From the NCBI GenBank assembly GCA_009667805.1, contig CM019066.1, forward strand, positions 332,636,077 to 332,700,076: 64,000 nt of DNA, read 5' to 3'. The first letter of the stretch is position 1. Every line of letters begins with the position of its first letter. The notes under the pieces are model-generated. The model was not told where the DNA came from, made no database searches, and worked only from the letters and a program-made list of their open reading frames with translations. Position numbers and translations under genes: made by a program. The DNA comes from Leptobrachium leishanense. Taxonomy: Eukaryota; Chordata; Amphibia; Anura; Megophryidae. This document shows, piece by piece, positions 10,420 to 20,546 of this stretch.

Positions 10420-11660
10420 TTAACCCTTTCGCTGCTGAGGCTTTTCACACCTCTGTGCTGAGGTCATTTTTACTGGTTTTGCTCATCATGTTTAAACGTG
10501 TTTTTAAGGCTTATTTTAGTATATGACCCAGACATATTATATATCGTTCTTTCCGTCAGACTCGGCAGATTCAGAATATGTCATTATTATATGTATACGT
10601 CATGACCTGTCTGTATATTATAACAAAAAATGCAATAAAATATGATTTTTCAATAATTTACAATGTGTAAAGTGTTTTTTTTTCACATTTTAAGATGCGA
10701 GCAATTGCGGTTATATTTTGTATGGGGTGCGCTTGTTAAAAAAATTGAGATGGGGTCTCGTTACATTTTTTTTTGTGGAAAATTACACGATTTTTAACAA
10801 ACGCACCGCATACAAAAATCGTTAGTGCAGCATCATTGTTCACATTATAATTGAAATGGGAACAATATTGCTGCATTAACAAACCAAAAAAAAGAAAAAA
10901 AACTTGTTTATTTTTTTTTTATAATTTTTTTTAAAAATATATTTGTATTTTTATTTTTATATTTTTTTTTACAAACTTTTTCACTTTCGTGTTTGGTATC
11001 GTTGGAACGGCCATGCTCTGGCCGATCCAACAATACCAAACTTTAACCCCTAGCTGCCACGGATCGGGAGATAGGGAGTTCATTGGAACTCCCTATCTCC
11101 ACCATTGGTGGCAGCTAGGGGTTAACTCCAGGACTGGCGTCATCGTGCTATGCACGATGACGCCAGTCCTCAGGGGGAGTTCCCGGAGGCTTGGCCGACA
11201 TCCAAGATGTCGGCCAGCTCCGGGAAAGGATCACGAACCGGCGCTTTTCAGCGCCGATTCGTGATCCGGCTCCCCAGGGGTTAATGCCAGGTACCATTTG
11301 GAAGGGCAGGCTGTGCCCTTCCAAATGGTGCCTGGGTTAACCCCCGCAACGCCGCCGATCGGGAGGGAGAGAGGTCCGAAGGACCTCACCCCTCCCTTTC
11401 AGACGCCTCCTCCGCACATGCGGGGGGGGGGCCTGAATTAGGTGTCATCGCGCCCCCGCGATGACACCTAATTAGCCCGGCGGCGGTTCCGGATGCTGGG
11501 CTGACATCGAGGATGTCAGCCCGCACCGGGGGGGCCAGCGATCGGCCGGAACCCGGCTGAACGCTGACCCCAAAGGCTGGACGCGCTCAGCGCGTCCACC
11601 GCATGGAACGTGACATGCGGTTGGACGCGCTGAGCGCGTCCACCGCAGCGAAGTGGTTAA
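10420..11660. mobile_element. TTAA-flanked element made of chained hairpins
   Basis: It begins TTAACCCTTTCGCTGCTGAG and ends CCGCAGCGAAGTGGTTAA, inverted ends that both carry TTAA. TTAA target duplication is typical of piggyBac and Kolobok transposons. There is no transposase, so it is non-autonomous. The left 560 bp is A/T-rich. The right 670 bp is a run of near-perfect hairpins: 10992-11040, 11043-11125 (with 11068-11099 nested), 11130-11170 (19-bp perfect stem, 3-nt loop), 11180-11226, 11228-11267, 11287-11335, 11359-11398, 11437-11472 (16-bp stem), 11498-11522 and 11579-11642. A diverged relative lies at 18925-20144. Confidence 0.8.
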
Positions 11661-11908
11661 TGCTGCATTGGTGATGTAGCCAAAACTATAATGGCCACGT
11701 CAGTCTATCCATCAGATGCATACGGCAAAATGGTAGACTTGACCATTGTCTAACTCAAATTTGCAAATCCAAATGCTGGACTTGGAGTTGTAGAATCTTG
11801 TGTCCTTCTACCCCATCCCGCTCTAAATTGTTGTGTTTCCAAACCTTTCTCTCTAATCAGAATTTGCCTCTGTCCAGTGCTGTTGCCTCTCATTGTACCT
11901 TTAAACTC
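11661..11908. other. No feature recognised
   Basis: Short unique-looking spacer between two inverted-repeat elements. Confidence 0.4.
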
Positions 11909-12615
11909 TAGGGGCTAAATTACGATCCTAGCGCTAAAACGCGGGCGCCATGGAGGAAAAATTGCGCCCGCATCTTTCCCCCTAGCGCCCGCGTTTTAGC
12001 GCTAGATTACAATGCAGGCGCTAAAAAGCTGCCTGCATTGTTTGTGGGTGCTAAGCCCTGGGATGCGTGCAGCAGTGCTAAGCACAGCCGCGCGGATCCT
12101 CTCAATGGAGTCCATAGGACTCCATTGAAGCAGACGCCGGTGGTCACATGACCTGCCGGATCTTGCCTTGTGAGATTCAGCTGGTCAGCGTAGTGATACA
12201 CAGGGGGAGACTGGGGGGACTTTTTACCCCAGTCTTTGCCTGCTCCCGCCAGACTGAGGAGGCGGACGTAGCCGAGGTCCTCGCCGTGGGACAGGAGGTG
12301 AGTATATTGAATTTTTTGGGGGGTTTCTGGATATTGCTAGCAGATTCTGCAGAAGCGGAATCCGTTAGCACCAAGTCCATGCTGTGGTTAACCGCAGGAG
12401 GACGTTAATCAGTGCTAGGACTTTGTAATCCTAATGCTGATTAACACTTTGCACTCCCCATGTTAAGTAAAGGGAGTGCAAAGTACAGTAACCTCGCGCT
12501 GAAAAGCGCAAGGTACCAAACGCTTGCGGGTTACTTAACCCGTTAACGTTTAGATTGAAATATGCAGTAAATACTTGCATGCTAACATTAGCGCCAAGTA
12601 TGTAATTTGGCCCTA
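11909..12615. mobile_element. Hairpin-rich inverted-repeat element, Harbinger-like ends (707 bp)
   Basis: The left end is TAGGGGCTAAATTACGATCC and the right end, read inward, TAGGGCCAAATTACATACTT. It holds stems such as CTAGCGCTAAAACGCGGGCG (11928) pairing with CGCCCGCGTTTTAGCGCTAG near 12000, TGGAGTCCATAGGACTCCA (12105) and GATTCTGCAGAAGCGGAATC (12343). Open frames across it on both strands reflect GC-rich palindromes, not genes. The ends resemble those of the 53879 and 62918 elements (GGGC..TATTAC), which have a TTA-type target. Its own target duplication is unclear. A reversed half copy lies at 58690-59145. Confidence 0.65.
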
Positions 12616-12670
12616 GCTCTGTCACCCAGTTGAGCCTTGCATCTAGTTTGTTAAGACCTTCAAAAATAAG

Positions 12671-13519
12671 TGTCATGAGCGCCCCACCATGTGGATGTCA
12701 AGGGGGGCTCTTTATAGCATTCGTCTTTAAGCCCTTTAGGCAGGTTTGCGGCCTGCTGCATTGTGCAAAATCCAGTATGCAGGAACAGAACCAGAGCAAG
12801 AAGTGACAGTACAGAATACAGACACAAAGGGGGCCCTGTACTGGGTAAAATTTCTGCTCTAATACAAATTACAGTGTTGTGGGTAAACAAAACAATACAC
12901 AACAGGAGATTGCAAGAAGTCACAACCAATACTCCCAGCAGCAAGACAGAACCCTAAGCCATGAATGAGGTCCTTAATAGTTGTCCTCTATAATAACCTA
13001 CACTATGCTGCTGGGTAAATACAACACAAACCAAGAAATAAGACATACAGGATACAGAGAGCAGAATGGTCCAGAAACAAGGCAGTAGTCATACACAAGA
13101 ATATCTGGATACACGGTACAGGTTACAAGGAGCTTACAAGAGAGAGATCCAGAAAACGCGCCAATAAGTCATACACAGGAATATCATATACACAACACAG
13201 TGTACATGGTAAAAGGAGCTAACAAGAGAGAGATCCAGAAAACACGTCAATAGGTCATACACAGGAATATCAATATAAACAGGTTCAGAGAAATCAAAAG
13301 ACACAATGCAGGCACTCCTTAGGAAAAACCTATCCTGGACCAGAGAACAAGTGCACTGCTGGCCATATAAATAGGGCAGGGCACGTCATGTGACCACAGA
13401 TCTGATCAGTCACAGAGACTCCAGGGGCGGAGACTGAGAGCCTGAAGAGATTAACCCGGAAAACCACAAGGGCTGACAATAATGTTCACACCACCAGGGG
13501 GCTTGGCAGAAACGTGACA
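12671..13519 (-). mobile_element. Probable solo LTR of a Gypsy-like retrotransposon (849 bp)
   Basis: The block starts TGTCATGAG and ends ACGTGACA, giving the 5'-TG...CA-3' ends of an LTR, and is flanked by ATAAG (12666-12670) and ATTAG (13520-13524), a 5-bp target duplication with one mismatch. On the minus strand it opens TGTCACGTTTCTGCCAAG and has CCCTATTTATATGG about 130 bases in, a possible TATA box. An imperfect duplication of about 80 bp (AAGAGAGAGATCCAGAAAAC at 13137 and 13225) lies inside. No internal retroviral or Gypsy coding sequence adjoins it, so recombination has probably removed the body. Family assignment is tentative. Confidence 0.5.
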
Positions 13520-13556
13520 ATTAGTGTTGGAACTCATTAAGATTTCTGCCACCCAA

Positions 13557-13757
13557 TTTTTTTTTTTTTGAGAAAGTATTTTACCAGGAAGGATACATTG
13601 AGATTTCTCTAATTTTCAAGTATGTTCTGGGTGGCGAGTATGTAACGTTAGTGTCTTGCCCAAGGACACTTACTGGAGAGGTGCTCTTGCCGGGATTCGA
13701 ACCTGTGTCTCCACGGTTATAGAGCAGTGATGTTACTTCTACTCCATCCAGCCGGTA
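13557..13757 (-). mobile_element. tRNA-derived SINE
   Basis: On the minus strand: a head containing TGGAGTAGAAG (A-box position), then the B-box GGTTCGAATCC about 30 nt further on, a body with TGTCCTTGGGCAAGACAC, and a tail CAATGTATCCTTCCTGGTAA ending in a poly-A of 10 or more (the poly-T at 13557-13571). A and B boxes form an internal RNA polymerase III promoter. The CCTTGGGCAAG block is seen in several ancient vertebrate SINEs. The tail is shared with pieces at 15035-15115 and 58185-58213, which suggests a LINE-derived 3' end. Confidence 0.75.
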
Positions 13758-13759
13758 CT

Positions 13760-15034
13760 AAATTAGCGATTATTATCTCGTGTTTAACACAAACACACAC
13801 TCTAATATGATATATTTATATATATCATGTGTGTTTTAACAGAAATATGTGATAAATCATAAATTTATTGTGATTTAAGAGGGAAACATATGATTGAACA
13901 GCGTGTGCTTTATAGTGTGTGGGCCCAATGCGAACTCCATTCCCTCTGCAAAAGTAGTGCTGGAACTGCATTCTCACGCATTCTCCCTCAACTTGGCACC
14001 TGCTTGTATCGCTTCACCCTGGTTGGGACTGGTTCTATCTTTCTCGCCTACATTGTGCCTTTGTTCTCTCCCCTGTTCTCCAGCTGAGCCCTAGCTCCTT
14101 TATAAATGTACTATTATTGATTGGACTATTCTGATGACATACAGTAGGAATGGCTCTCTAGAATGCACAAGTTTGTGTAACACGTGATATAACTATATTA
14201 TTGATGCAAATAATCGTGCAGGTGTTTGTGCAACAATAAAAAAAGATCAATAATTATGTTCAGATCTGGACTTGATCAAATGTCTCTCAAGAATAAAAAA
14301 AAACAGAACACACCAACAGTGTAATACTCTAAAAAGAAGTCTTATGGAATATAGGAAATCAACGGTAGTGGACATTCACATTGTCCAGACCCACAAACTT
14401 CAGCTCTGTGTGAATCGCGTTGTGCCAACTTATGGAGTGGCACAGTCCACTATGCGAGCTTCAGAGTTCCTCAAATAAAATTGGAGAAACATTCATAGGG
14501 CATATTGTCACACTTCTGACATTATAGTGAAGATAAAAACTGGTCCCAGTCACCAGGGTCAGAGCCTAAAAATAAAACCTTTTATTCTCAGCATATTGCA
14601 CTATTATGTGTTTTTCTTGTAATATTGTTCAGCATGTATGCAAGAGTTTTTAGAAGATTCCATAAACTGTACGACGTGTAGGTATATTGTTTGCCTTTTT
14701 TGTTTATAATACACAGATACACTGGTTTGTGTCAATATATAATATCATTAACGACCTCGCAGCATATACCTCTGTAATTCTGTGTTATTGACAAATATTT
14801 TCCTTTATTTGCGCTTGGGACTTCTTTTCTGTTACCGGTTGTCTTTCCTTTTTTGGAAGTTTGATAGTGAAAGGAGGATTCACTGTTCCCCGTCCCAATT
14901 CTAGCAGTATTTCTTAGTAGTATCTTTATCTCTTTTCCTGTTGTGTTCTGCATTGTTACATTTATTTTTTAAGTGGTGCTATTAATATCTTGCATTGTAT
15001 TACTTTGTATTTCTGTAACTGTAACACTTCAATG
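13760..15034. other. No feature recognised
   Basis: A/T-rich with a palindromic TGATATATTTATATATATCA near 13807. Nothing else recognised. Confidence 0.4.
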
Positions 15035-15115
15035 TTCTTGAACCCAGGACATACTTGAAAACGAGAGAAATCTCAATGTATCCTTCCTGGTAAAATCCTT
15101 TCTAAATAAATAAAT
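15035..15115 (+). mobile_element. SINE or LINE 3' tail fragment
   Basis: AGAGAAATCTCAATGTATCC, then TTCCTGGTAAAATCCTTTCT and AAATAAATAAATA. It matches the 3' tail of the 13557-13757 SINE without its tRNA-like head, so it is either a 5'-truncated SINE or the tail of the partner LINE. Confidence 0.65.
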
Positions 15116-15874
15116 ATCGTACCTATACGTTTCTTATCGTATCCGTATGTGCTCGAGCGTTTTGATTTATGTGATACACGCACAAGCAAACACAAACATA
15201 TAAAACTTGTTTCTGCTGTTTTTTCTTTCTTGCTGCACATTTTGATTTAAATGCATTAAGTTCGTAGCTCGATCGTTGATTGTGTATATTGATTGTGTGT
15301 ATTGAAATAGAGTGACGGGTTTAAAATGTTAAATAATGATTCCTGTTCCCTGTTCTAACAAATTACAGATCAATGAAGGTATGCATTGGACATAAATTCT
15401 GCTATTAACCAATTACAAACCAGGTCCAAATGAGCATAATGAATTTGGCCAGATAGGAGGCAGTAATGATGGTGGGAAGAGTCAGTGTGGCCTATGGCTT
15501 AGGTTGAGTGGGGAGATGGAAGGGAGCCATATGTAATGCAGGAGGACATAGCCAATCTCCTATGTCCTCCTATGTCCTCCATATGTAGTGCAGGAGGACA
15601 TAGCCAGCTGTTGGATCAAGGTGTGGACAATGTAACCGGACTCAGGTAGGCAGTACTGAGTCAGTAAAGCCATACCACTACCCTTACATGTGCCAGCTAT
15701 GGAGATGCCACTATATGCATACACATCTACTGACACATTTCCCATTTCTTTATATAAGATGACTAATAAACAGGAGAAAAGGTACAGCGATAGAGAAATG
15801 GCAACAACAGAATAGCTTTGAAGAGGTTTCATGCCGCAAACTTGAAAGGGACAGTACCACGTACGCAAGCTGTA
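15116..15874. other. Mostly unique; short local duplication at 15540-15606
   Basis: GCAGGAGGACATAGCC occurs at 15538 and 15592, with TCCTATGTCCTCC copies between them forming a small hairpin. No other feature was recognised. Confidence 0.5.
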
Positions 15875-16650
15875 ACTACATTACTTGTGCATTACGAACA
15901 AAACCACCTTATAAAACACATACTGCTGTTTTTTTCTTTGTTTAAAGTAATTGCATGTTAAAAGGAAAAATAAATTTCTTTTTTTTATCTGTTTCCATTT
16001 TCTGTATTTTTCCCATGATGCAACATTTACCAAAATCTGTGCAAATGTTTTACTTCACAGCTGTGGTTTAGCTCCTACAGTATTTATGAGACAAAGGTGT
16101 GGAGGAGTGAATGTTTATTTTTATTATTTATTAAGTGGCAACACATTCCGCACTCCTTTGAAAAAGGTACAATGGGTAGAGACAAGACAATTCTACAATA
16201 CACCAAAAGATACAGGAGGAAATGATGGCCTTATTACCATGGGAATTTACAATTTAGATAAGATTGCCGAAGGTCTATTGTGGCTTCGGCTACCCGAGAT
16301 AAGAGATAACAGCTGAATGAAATAAAACAGGGGGCTTAAAAGACTTCTAATCTACCCCTGGTGATGTCCTTCGAATACATCCCACACAATACAATGATGT
16401 GAGTCAATGACCAACCTATAGACTCCATTATGTGCTCAATGCCAACCAGTGAGGAGCAAGTGATGTAAATATGCTGGGGGGAGGCAGTTTATAACACAAC
16501 AGATCACACAATGGATGCACATAGTGACACATATAGAGTAAAATATTTTCTTAACTAAACATACAAGAAAAAAACAAAGCACATGCAAGATATCAGCAAC
16601 ATAAAATAAACACAATAAGGACATTTCATTTTTTGGTGGTAGTGGCCCTT
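15875..16650 (+). repeat. Interspersed repeat, copy 1 (inverted partner at 32946-33560)
   Basis: Aligns in reverse with 32946-33560 along its length: AACCACCTTATAAAACACAT (15902), CATGATGCAAC, AAGACTTCTAATCTACC (16340), CACACAATACAATGATGTGA (16382), and GAGTAAAATATTTTCTTAAC near 16535. It is non-coding and of unknown family. This copy contains an L2 tail (16110-16262) where the partner has only a short remnant. Confidence 0.7.
16110..16262 (-). mobile_element. L2 3' tail inside an interspersed repeat
   Basis: The minus strand reads GTAAATTCCCATGGTAATAA, TGTATTGTAGAATTGTCTTG, GGAGTGCGGAATGTGTTGCC and ACTTAATAAATAATAAAAAT, the L2 3' UTR. It lies inside the 15875-16650 repeat. Confidence 0.75.
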
Positions 16651-16846
16651 GAAGTGACCTTTGCAACTTTGCCACATTAACCCTATAGTGATGAGGAAAT
16701 TTTACCATTGTCTGTCCGAAAGTTCCCGCTGCTGTTTTTACATTTCTGCGCTGTTTGTGTTTAGCTTTAGTTTTCCTCTTACTCGTTTATGTAACCAACA
16801 CATATTATATACTGTTTTTCTCGCCATTAAATGGACACAAATACCT

Positions 16847-17240
16847 GTCTGCCAGCCATATTACCAGTCTGCCATGCACAATACCAGTCTGCCAGCCATA
16901 TTACCAGTCTGCCATGCACAATACCAGTCTGCCAGCCATATTACCAGTCTGCCATGCGCAATACCAGTCTGCCAGCCATAATACCAGTCTGCCATGCATA
17001 ATACCAGTCTGCCAGCCATAATACCAGTCTGCTAGCCATATTACCAGTCTGCCATGCATAATACCAGTCTGCCAGCCATAATACCAGTCTGCCATGCATA
17101 ATACCAGTCTGCTAGCCATATTACCAGTCTGCCATGCATAATACCAGTCTGCCAGCCATAATACCAGTCTGCCATGCATAATACCAGTCTGCTAGCCATA
17201 TTACCAGTCTGCCATGCATAATACCAGTGTGTCATAATAC
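16847..17240. repeat. 20-bp minisatellite, about 19 units, with higher-order structure
   Basis: The unit is ATACCAGTCTGCCATGCATA or TTACCAGTCTGCCAGCCATA, with a third form GCTAGCCATA. The left half alternates two forms (40-bp period). The right half runs in four-unit blocks (80-bp period). Because 60 bp is a whole number of codons, open frames run through on both strands; they are artefacts. Confidence 0.95.
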
Positions 17241-17344
17241 CAGTGTGCCTAAATACCAGCCTGACATGCCATGCATACCACGTGCCGTTATATATACGCA
17301 TAAAGTAAGTATACGCATAATGTATACGCTACAAAAAAAATGCC

Positions 17345-17585
17345 TGCCCAAGCCCAACACAATCTAAGGGGCCCCATGAGTTTACAATCTAAGGGGTCCA
17401 ATGAGCTTACAATCTAAGGGGTCCCATGAGTTTACAATCTGTCCCATGAGTTTACAATCTAAGGGGTCCCATGAGTTTACAATCTAAGGCGTCCTGTTCC
17501 TGTGAGTTTACAACCTAAGAGGGTCCTGTCCCTGTGAGTTTACAACCTAAGAGGGTCCTGTTCCCGTGAGTTTACAATCTAAGCG
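17345..17585. repeat. Minisatellite of 24-33 bp units, L2-tail-like
   Basis: About nine units built on GAGTTTACAATCTAAGGGG and TCCCATGAG, drifting to GTGAGTTTACAACCTAAGAG and GGTCCTGTCCCT. Read on the minus strand, TTAGATTGTAAACTCATGGG then ACAGGACCC resembles the L2 3' UTR (CTAGATTGTAAATTCCCACG, GAATAGGGTCC). Confidence 0.9.
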
Positions 17586-17721
17586 GGAAGAGGAACCTGC
17601 TTTAATATATAAATGCCTTTGTAATGCACTGTCAGCTGCGCGCGCACCCATCACAGCTGCTCAGTTGGCCCTCCTGTTGCGGATGGGATGGCGATGGACG
17701 CGTTACAAACGCATTTATATA

Positions 17722-18634
17722 CAGGGTAATTCAAAGAGATTCGAAAAGTCACCGCACGTTCGGTGACTTTTCGTTCTCTTCAATTCGGTTCCTTTTGCCG
17801 ATCCCATTTCGGTGACCCTGCGGTGTATTCAGCAAGCACCGCAGGGTCCCCGAATTGCAGGGAAAAGCTGCCGCAAACCTGACGAAAACTAACCGCAAAA
17901 CCCGGCGAATGCACGCCGAAACCCCCAAAAACATCTGGATTAACCGGACAAAAACCACGGAAAAACACGAGCAGAAGCTGATCACAGCCGGAAAAAGCCG
18001 AGACCGCAGACAGAGCGAAGTGAATAAATTAGGAAAACAGTTTGCATGAATGATTGAAAAGTGAAACGCTGTTTGCAAAGAAACTACTGAGCGAAAATGT
18101 CTGAAATTTACATATGAGGTCCAGGGAATGATAATAAAGAGGGCTGTTACAAAAAAAATAAGTAAACTTAAAAAAAAATAAAGAACAAATCGGACTTTTG
18201 AAAAAAAATAAAAAAGTCCAGAAAAATGCTTAAAATATCCTAAAAAATCTATAAATAAAGAGACTCTTTACTGCAGAATTTTATAGTGAACGGTTTATTA
18301 GATATTGAATTAAAACGGGAATATTTTTAACATTGAAGCCTATGGGATTCTCCTGAATAAACTTGCCGAATTAAACCACCGAATGGCAGGGCATTTTGGG
18401 AACCTTTCACTGCTGGTTTGTGTTCTCTGAATAGCCGAAGCAGTGCTTTTTCATGGGGATTTCACTGCCCTCGAACAGGCACCGAACAGGCACCGTATGT
18501 GCAGGCAATTCGCCAGGATTTAGCGTATTGCCTGCTCTCTGAATAGCCGAATGGCCAGGAAAGGTAGCCGAACACTGATTTTCAGCGTTCGGTTACCTTT
18601 CTCAAGCAATTCGGATCTCTTTGAATTACCCTGA
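17722..18634 (+). mobile_element. TA-flanked inverted-repeat element, copy C (913 bp)
   Basis: TA at 17720-17721 and 18635-18636. The ends are CAGGGTAATTCAAAGAGAT and ATCTCTTTGAATTACCCTGA. It carries the same module order as copy B: GC-rich left part, A-rich centre (18150-18260), CTGCAGAATTTTATAGTGAA (18270), GGTTTATTAGATATTGAATT and TGAATAGCCGAATGGCCAGG near the right end. No transposase is encoded. Confidence 0.9.
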
Positions 18635-18924
18635 TAGAGAGATACTCTTGGATAGGACATTGAAAATAAAATATGTGGACATGATGATTTGAATTCTGAG
18701 TTGTCAACAACAACAATAGACTGCCCTCTGGGCAGGCTTTCCACCTAGTATCATATAATTTACAATAAAACAAAATGATCAAATATGATGAAAAAATTGA
18801 AAAAACACACTTTTTCTAAAATTTGACCCCCAAAATTTACAACCACCAAAGAGACCCCGGCTAAATAGTTTCAAAATTTTTTCCTGGGTTTTGAAGTACC
18901 CAATTTTTACATGTTTTCGCTTTT
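18635..18924. other. Spacer, no feature recognised
   Basis: A/T-rich; nothing recognised. Confidence 0.4.
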
Positions 18925-20144
18925 TTATCCCCTTCACTGCTAAGGCTATGGTCAGACGAACACATTTTTCACGTCAACAGTCAAAAAGTGCGTTGATGCG
19001 TCCGAACGCATTTTTTCACGGAAGACGCGATAGCGGTCATACAATGTGCAATTTCGGCTGTGATTTTTTACGGATCCAAACCAGGAAACTTTGGGTGTCT
19101 GGACGTTATGTTGGCCGGACATGAGCAGCGTCTGACGTCTCCTAATCACGCACACACTCCGCTATGCGGACGCAGCGCACTCTGTACGTCAGTACTAGCG
19201 GTTCGATGTTCTTGCAAAAATGCATTTGTTTGCCGCTTGCGTTGTGCGGCCGAACTTTCGTGCGGCCGTACTTCGTGTGTGGGCCTGTGTTGGACGTCAT
19301 TTGCTGCTACCACAGCCGTAATAAAGTACGGCTAAAGGCACGTTCGCACTGCGTTCATCTGACCCAAGCCTGAGCCAATTCACCTGTGTGTGCTGAGCTC
19401 ATTTTGACCGTTTTATGCACATCATGTTTAAACGTGATTTGAAGTCCTGTTTTATTATACCCCCAGACAATTTTTTGTAAAAAAAACACCTTTTTTTTTC
19501 TTATTATTATTTATTTACTTTTTTAAACAGAACAGGATCATGTTAGGTATCATGCTCTGGCCTTCCCAATAATACAAACCATGGCCCTCTAGCTGCACGG
19601 ATCGGGAGATACGGGTGTCCAAAGGACCCCATATCTCTACTTGGCAGCTAGTGAGTTAACTGCCCAACTGACGTCATCACGCATATGGTGAAGATGTCAG
19701 TGGGTGAGGGGTGGCCCGGGAGGCTTGGCTGACATCAAAGATGTCAGCCACCTCTGGGAGAGGACCGTGATCCAGCACCAATGGGTGCCGAATCCTGATC
19801 CTGTACCTAAGGCATTAAAGAGAGGCACCGCTGGAAAAGGGAAGACTGTGCCCTTTCCAGCAGTGCCTGATTTTTTTTTCTTCAGTCATTTTTGAGGTAG
19901 AGCGGTCCAAAGGACCCCCCCTTTCAGCCCCTGCCCCGGCAGGCCTGAAACTGACATCATTGCGCCCGGTTATTATTTCAGTGCGTCAGCCCATAAAGCC
20001 GCTGGTTTGACTTACCTGAAGACAGAGGTGAGTATAGGGAGTTAAGGGGGTTAGAGGACCATGACGTACATTGTGCGTCTTTGGTCCTTAACGGGAGTTT
20101 TTCCCAGAACGTACCTTATACGTCATTGGTCCTCAAAGGGTTAA
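18925..20144. mobile_element. TTAA-type hairpin element, second copy, with insertion
   Basis: Starts TTATCCCCTTCACTGCTAAG and ends CCTCAAAGGGTTAA. It aligns with the 10420-11660 element through ATCATGTTTAAACGTG (19422), ATGCTCTGGCC (19550), GCACGGATCGGGAGATA (19595), GGCTTGGCTGACATC AAAGATGTCAGCC (19725) and GACGTCATCACG. Hairpin arms are worn compared with the first copy. Between the left end and the rest lies a 429-bp insertion (18943-19371). The right TTAA (20141-20144) is shared with the next element. Confidence 0.75.
18943..19371. mobile_element. Inverted-repeat element inserted into the TTAA element (429 bp)
   Basis: The ends are AGGCTATGGTCAGACGAACA and, read inward from the right, AGGCTTGGGTCAGATGAACG. 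Removing it rejoins ...CACTGCTA with GAGCCAATTCACC, which restores the alignment to the 10430 copy (GCTGCTGAGGCTTTTCACACC). It is CpG-rich and non-coding. The target duplication and superfamily are not clear. Confidence 0.65.
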
Positions 20145-20546
20145 ACCCCTCACTACCAAGACTGATTACACTCTGCAAAGCACTTCCTGGTTCCTTGATA
20201 AAGAGTATAGTCGATATGATGTTTCACTGAAGCAATGCAAAGGAATTGCGTTTGTTGTAAATTAAATTCTGTGCATTAGGGCTCCAGAACATACTGTACA
20301 TCTAAAGTTTTTGCAGCTGGGAATCTGACTGGCATCTCTCCAACTGATCCTGCACTGATACCAGAACTGCTGTAACTCTTTTTGGCCAGTAGATGGCGAA
20401 ACCTGCCAGTCAGGTTATTACAGTAAGGAATACATTGGGAATATTCACAAATATTTCTTACTGTATAATAGTTAATTAAAAATAATTTCCGCCAAAACCA
20501 CTGCTTCGTGATTATCTGGAAAATCCCTTCGTAGCAAAGGAATTAA
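20141..20546. mobile_element. TTAA-type miniature element (406 bp)
   Basis: The left end is TTAAACCCCTCACTACCAAG and the right end, read inward, TTAATTCCTTTGCTACGAAG. Both carry TTAA. Partial copy at 7177-7530. Non-coding. Confidence 0.65.

Noticed and set aside
11041..11660. CpG island or promoter
   Set aside because: The GC richness is confined to a TTAA-flanked transposon and produced by hairpin stems.
16901..17301. Long open frames through the 20-bp repeat, read as a repeat protein
   Set aside because: They exist on both strands because three units equal 20 codons without stops. There is no start context or flanking coding sequence.
16847..17585. CRISPR-like array
   Set aside because: Units are directly tandem without unique spacers, and the context is a vertebrate genome.
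17749..18078. 109-codon minus-strand frame in a TA-flanked element
   Set aside because: Lies in the non-coding left part of the element; other copies have stops in this frame.
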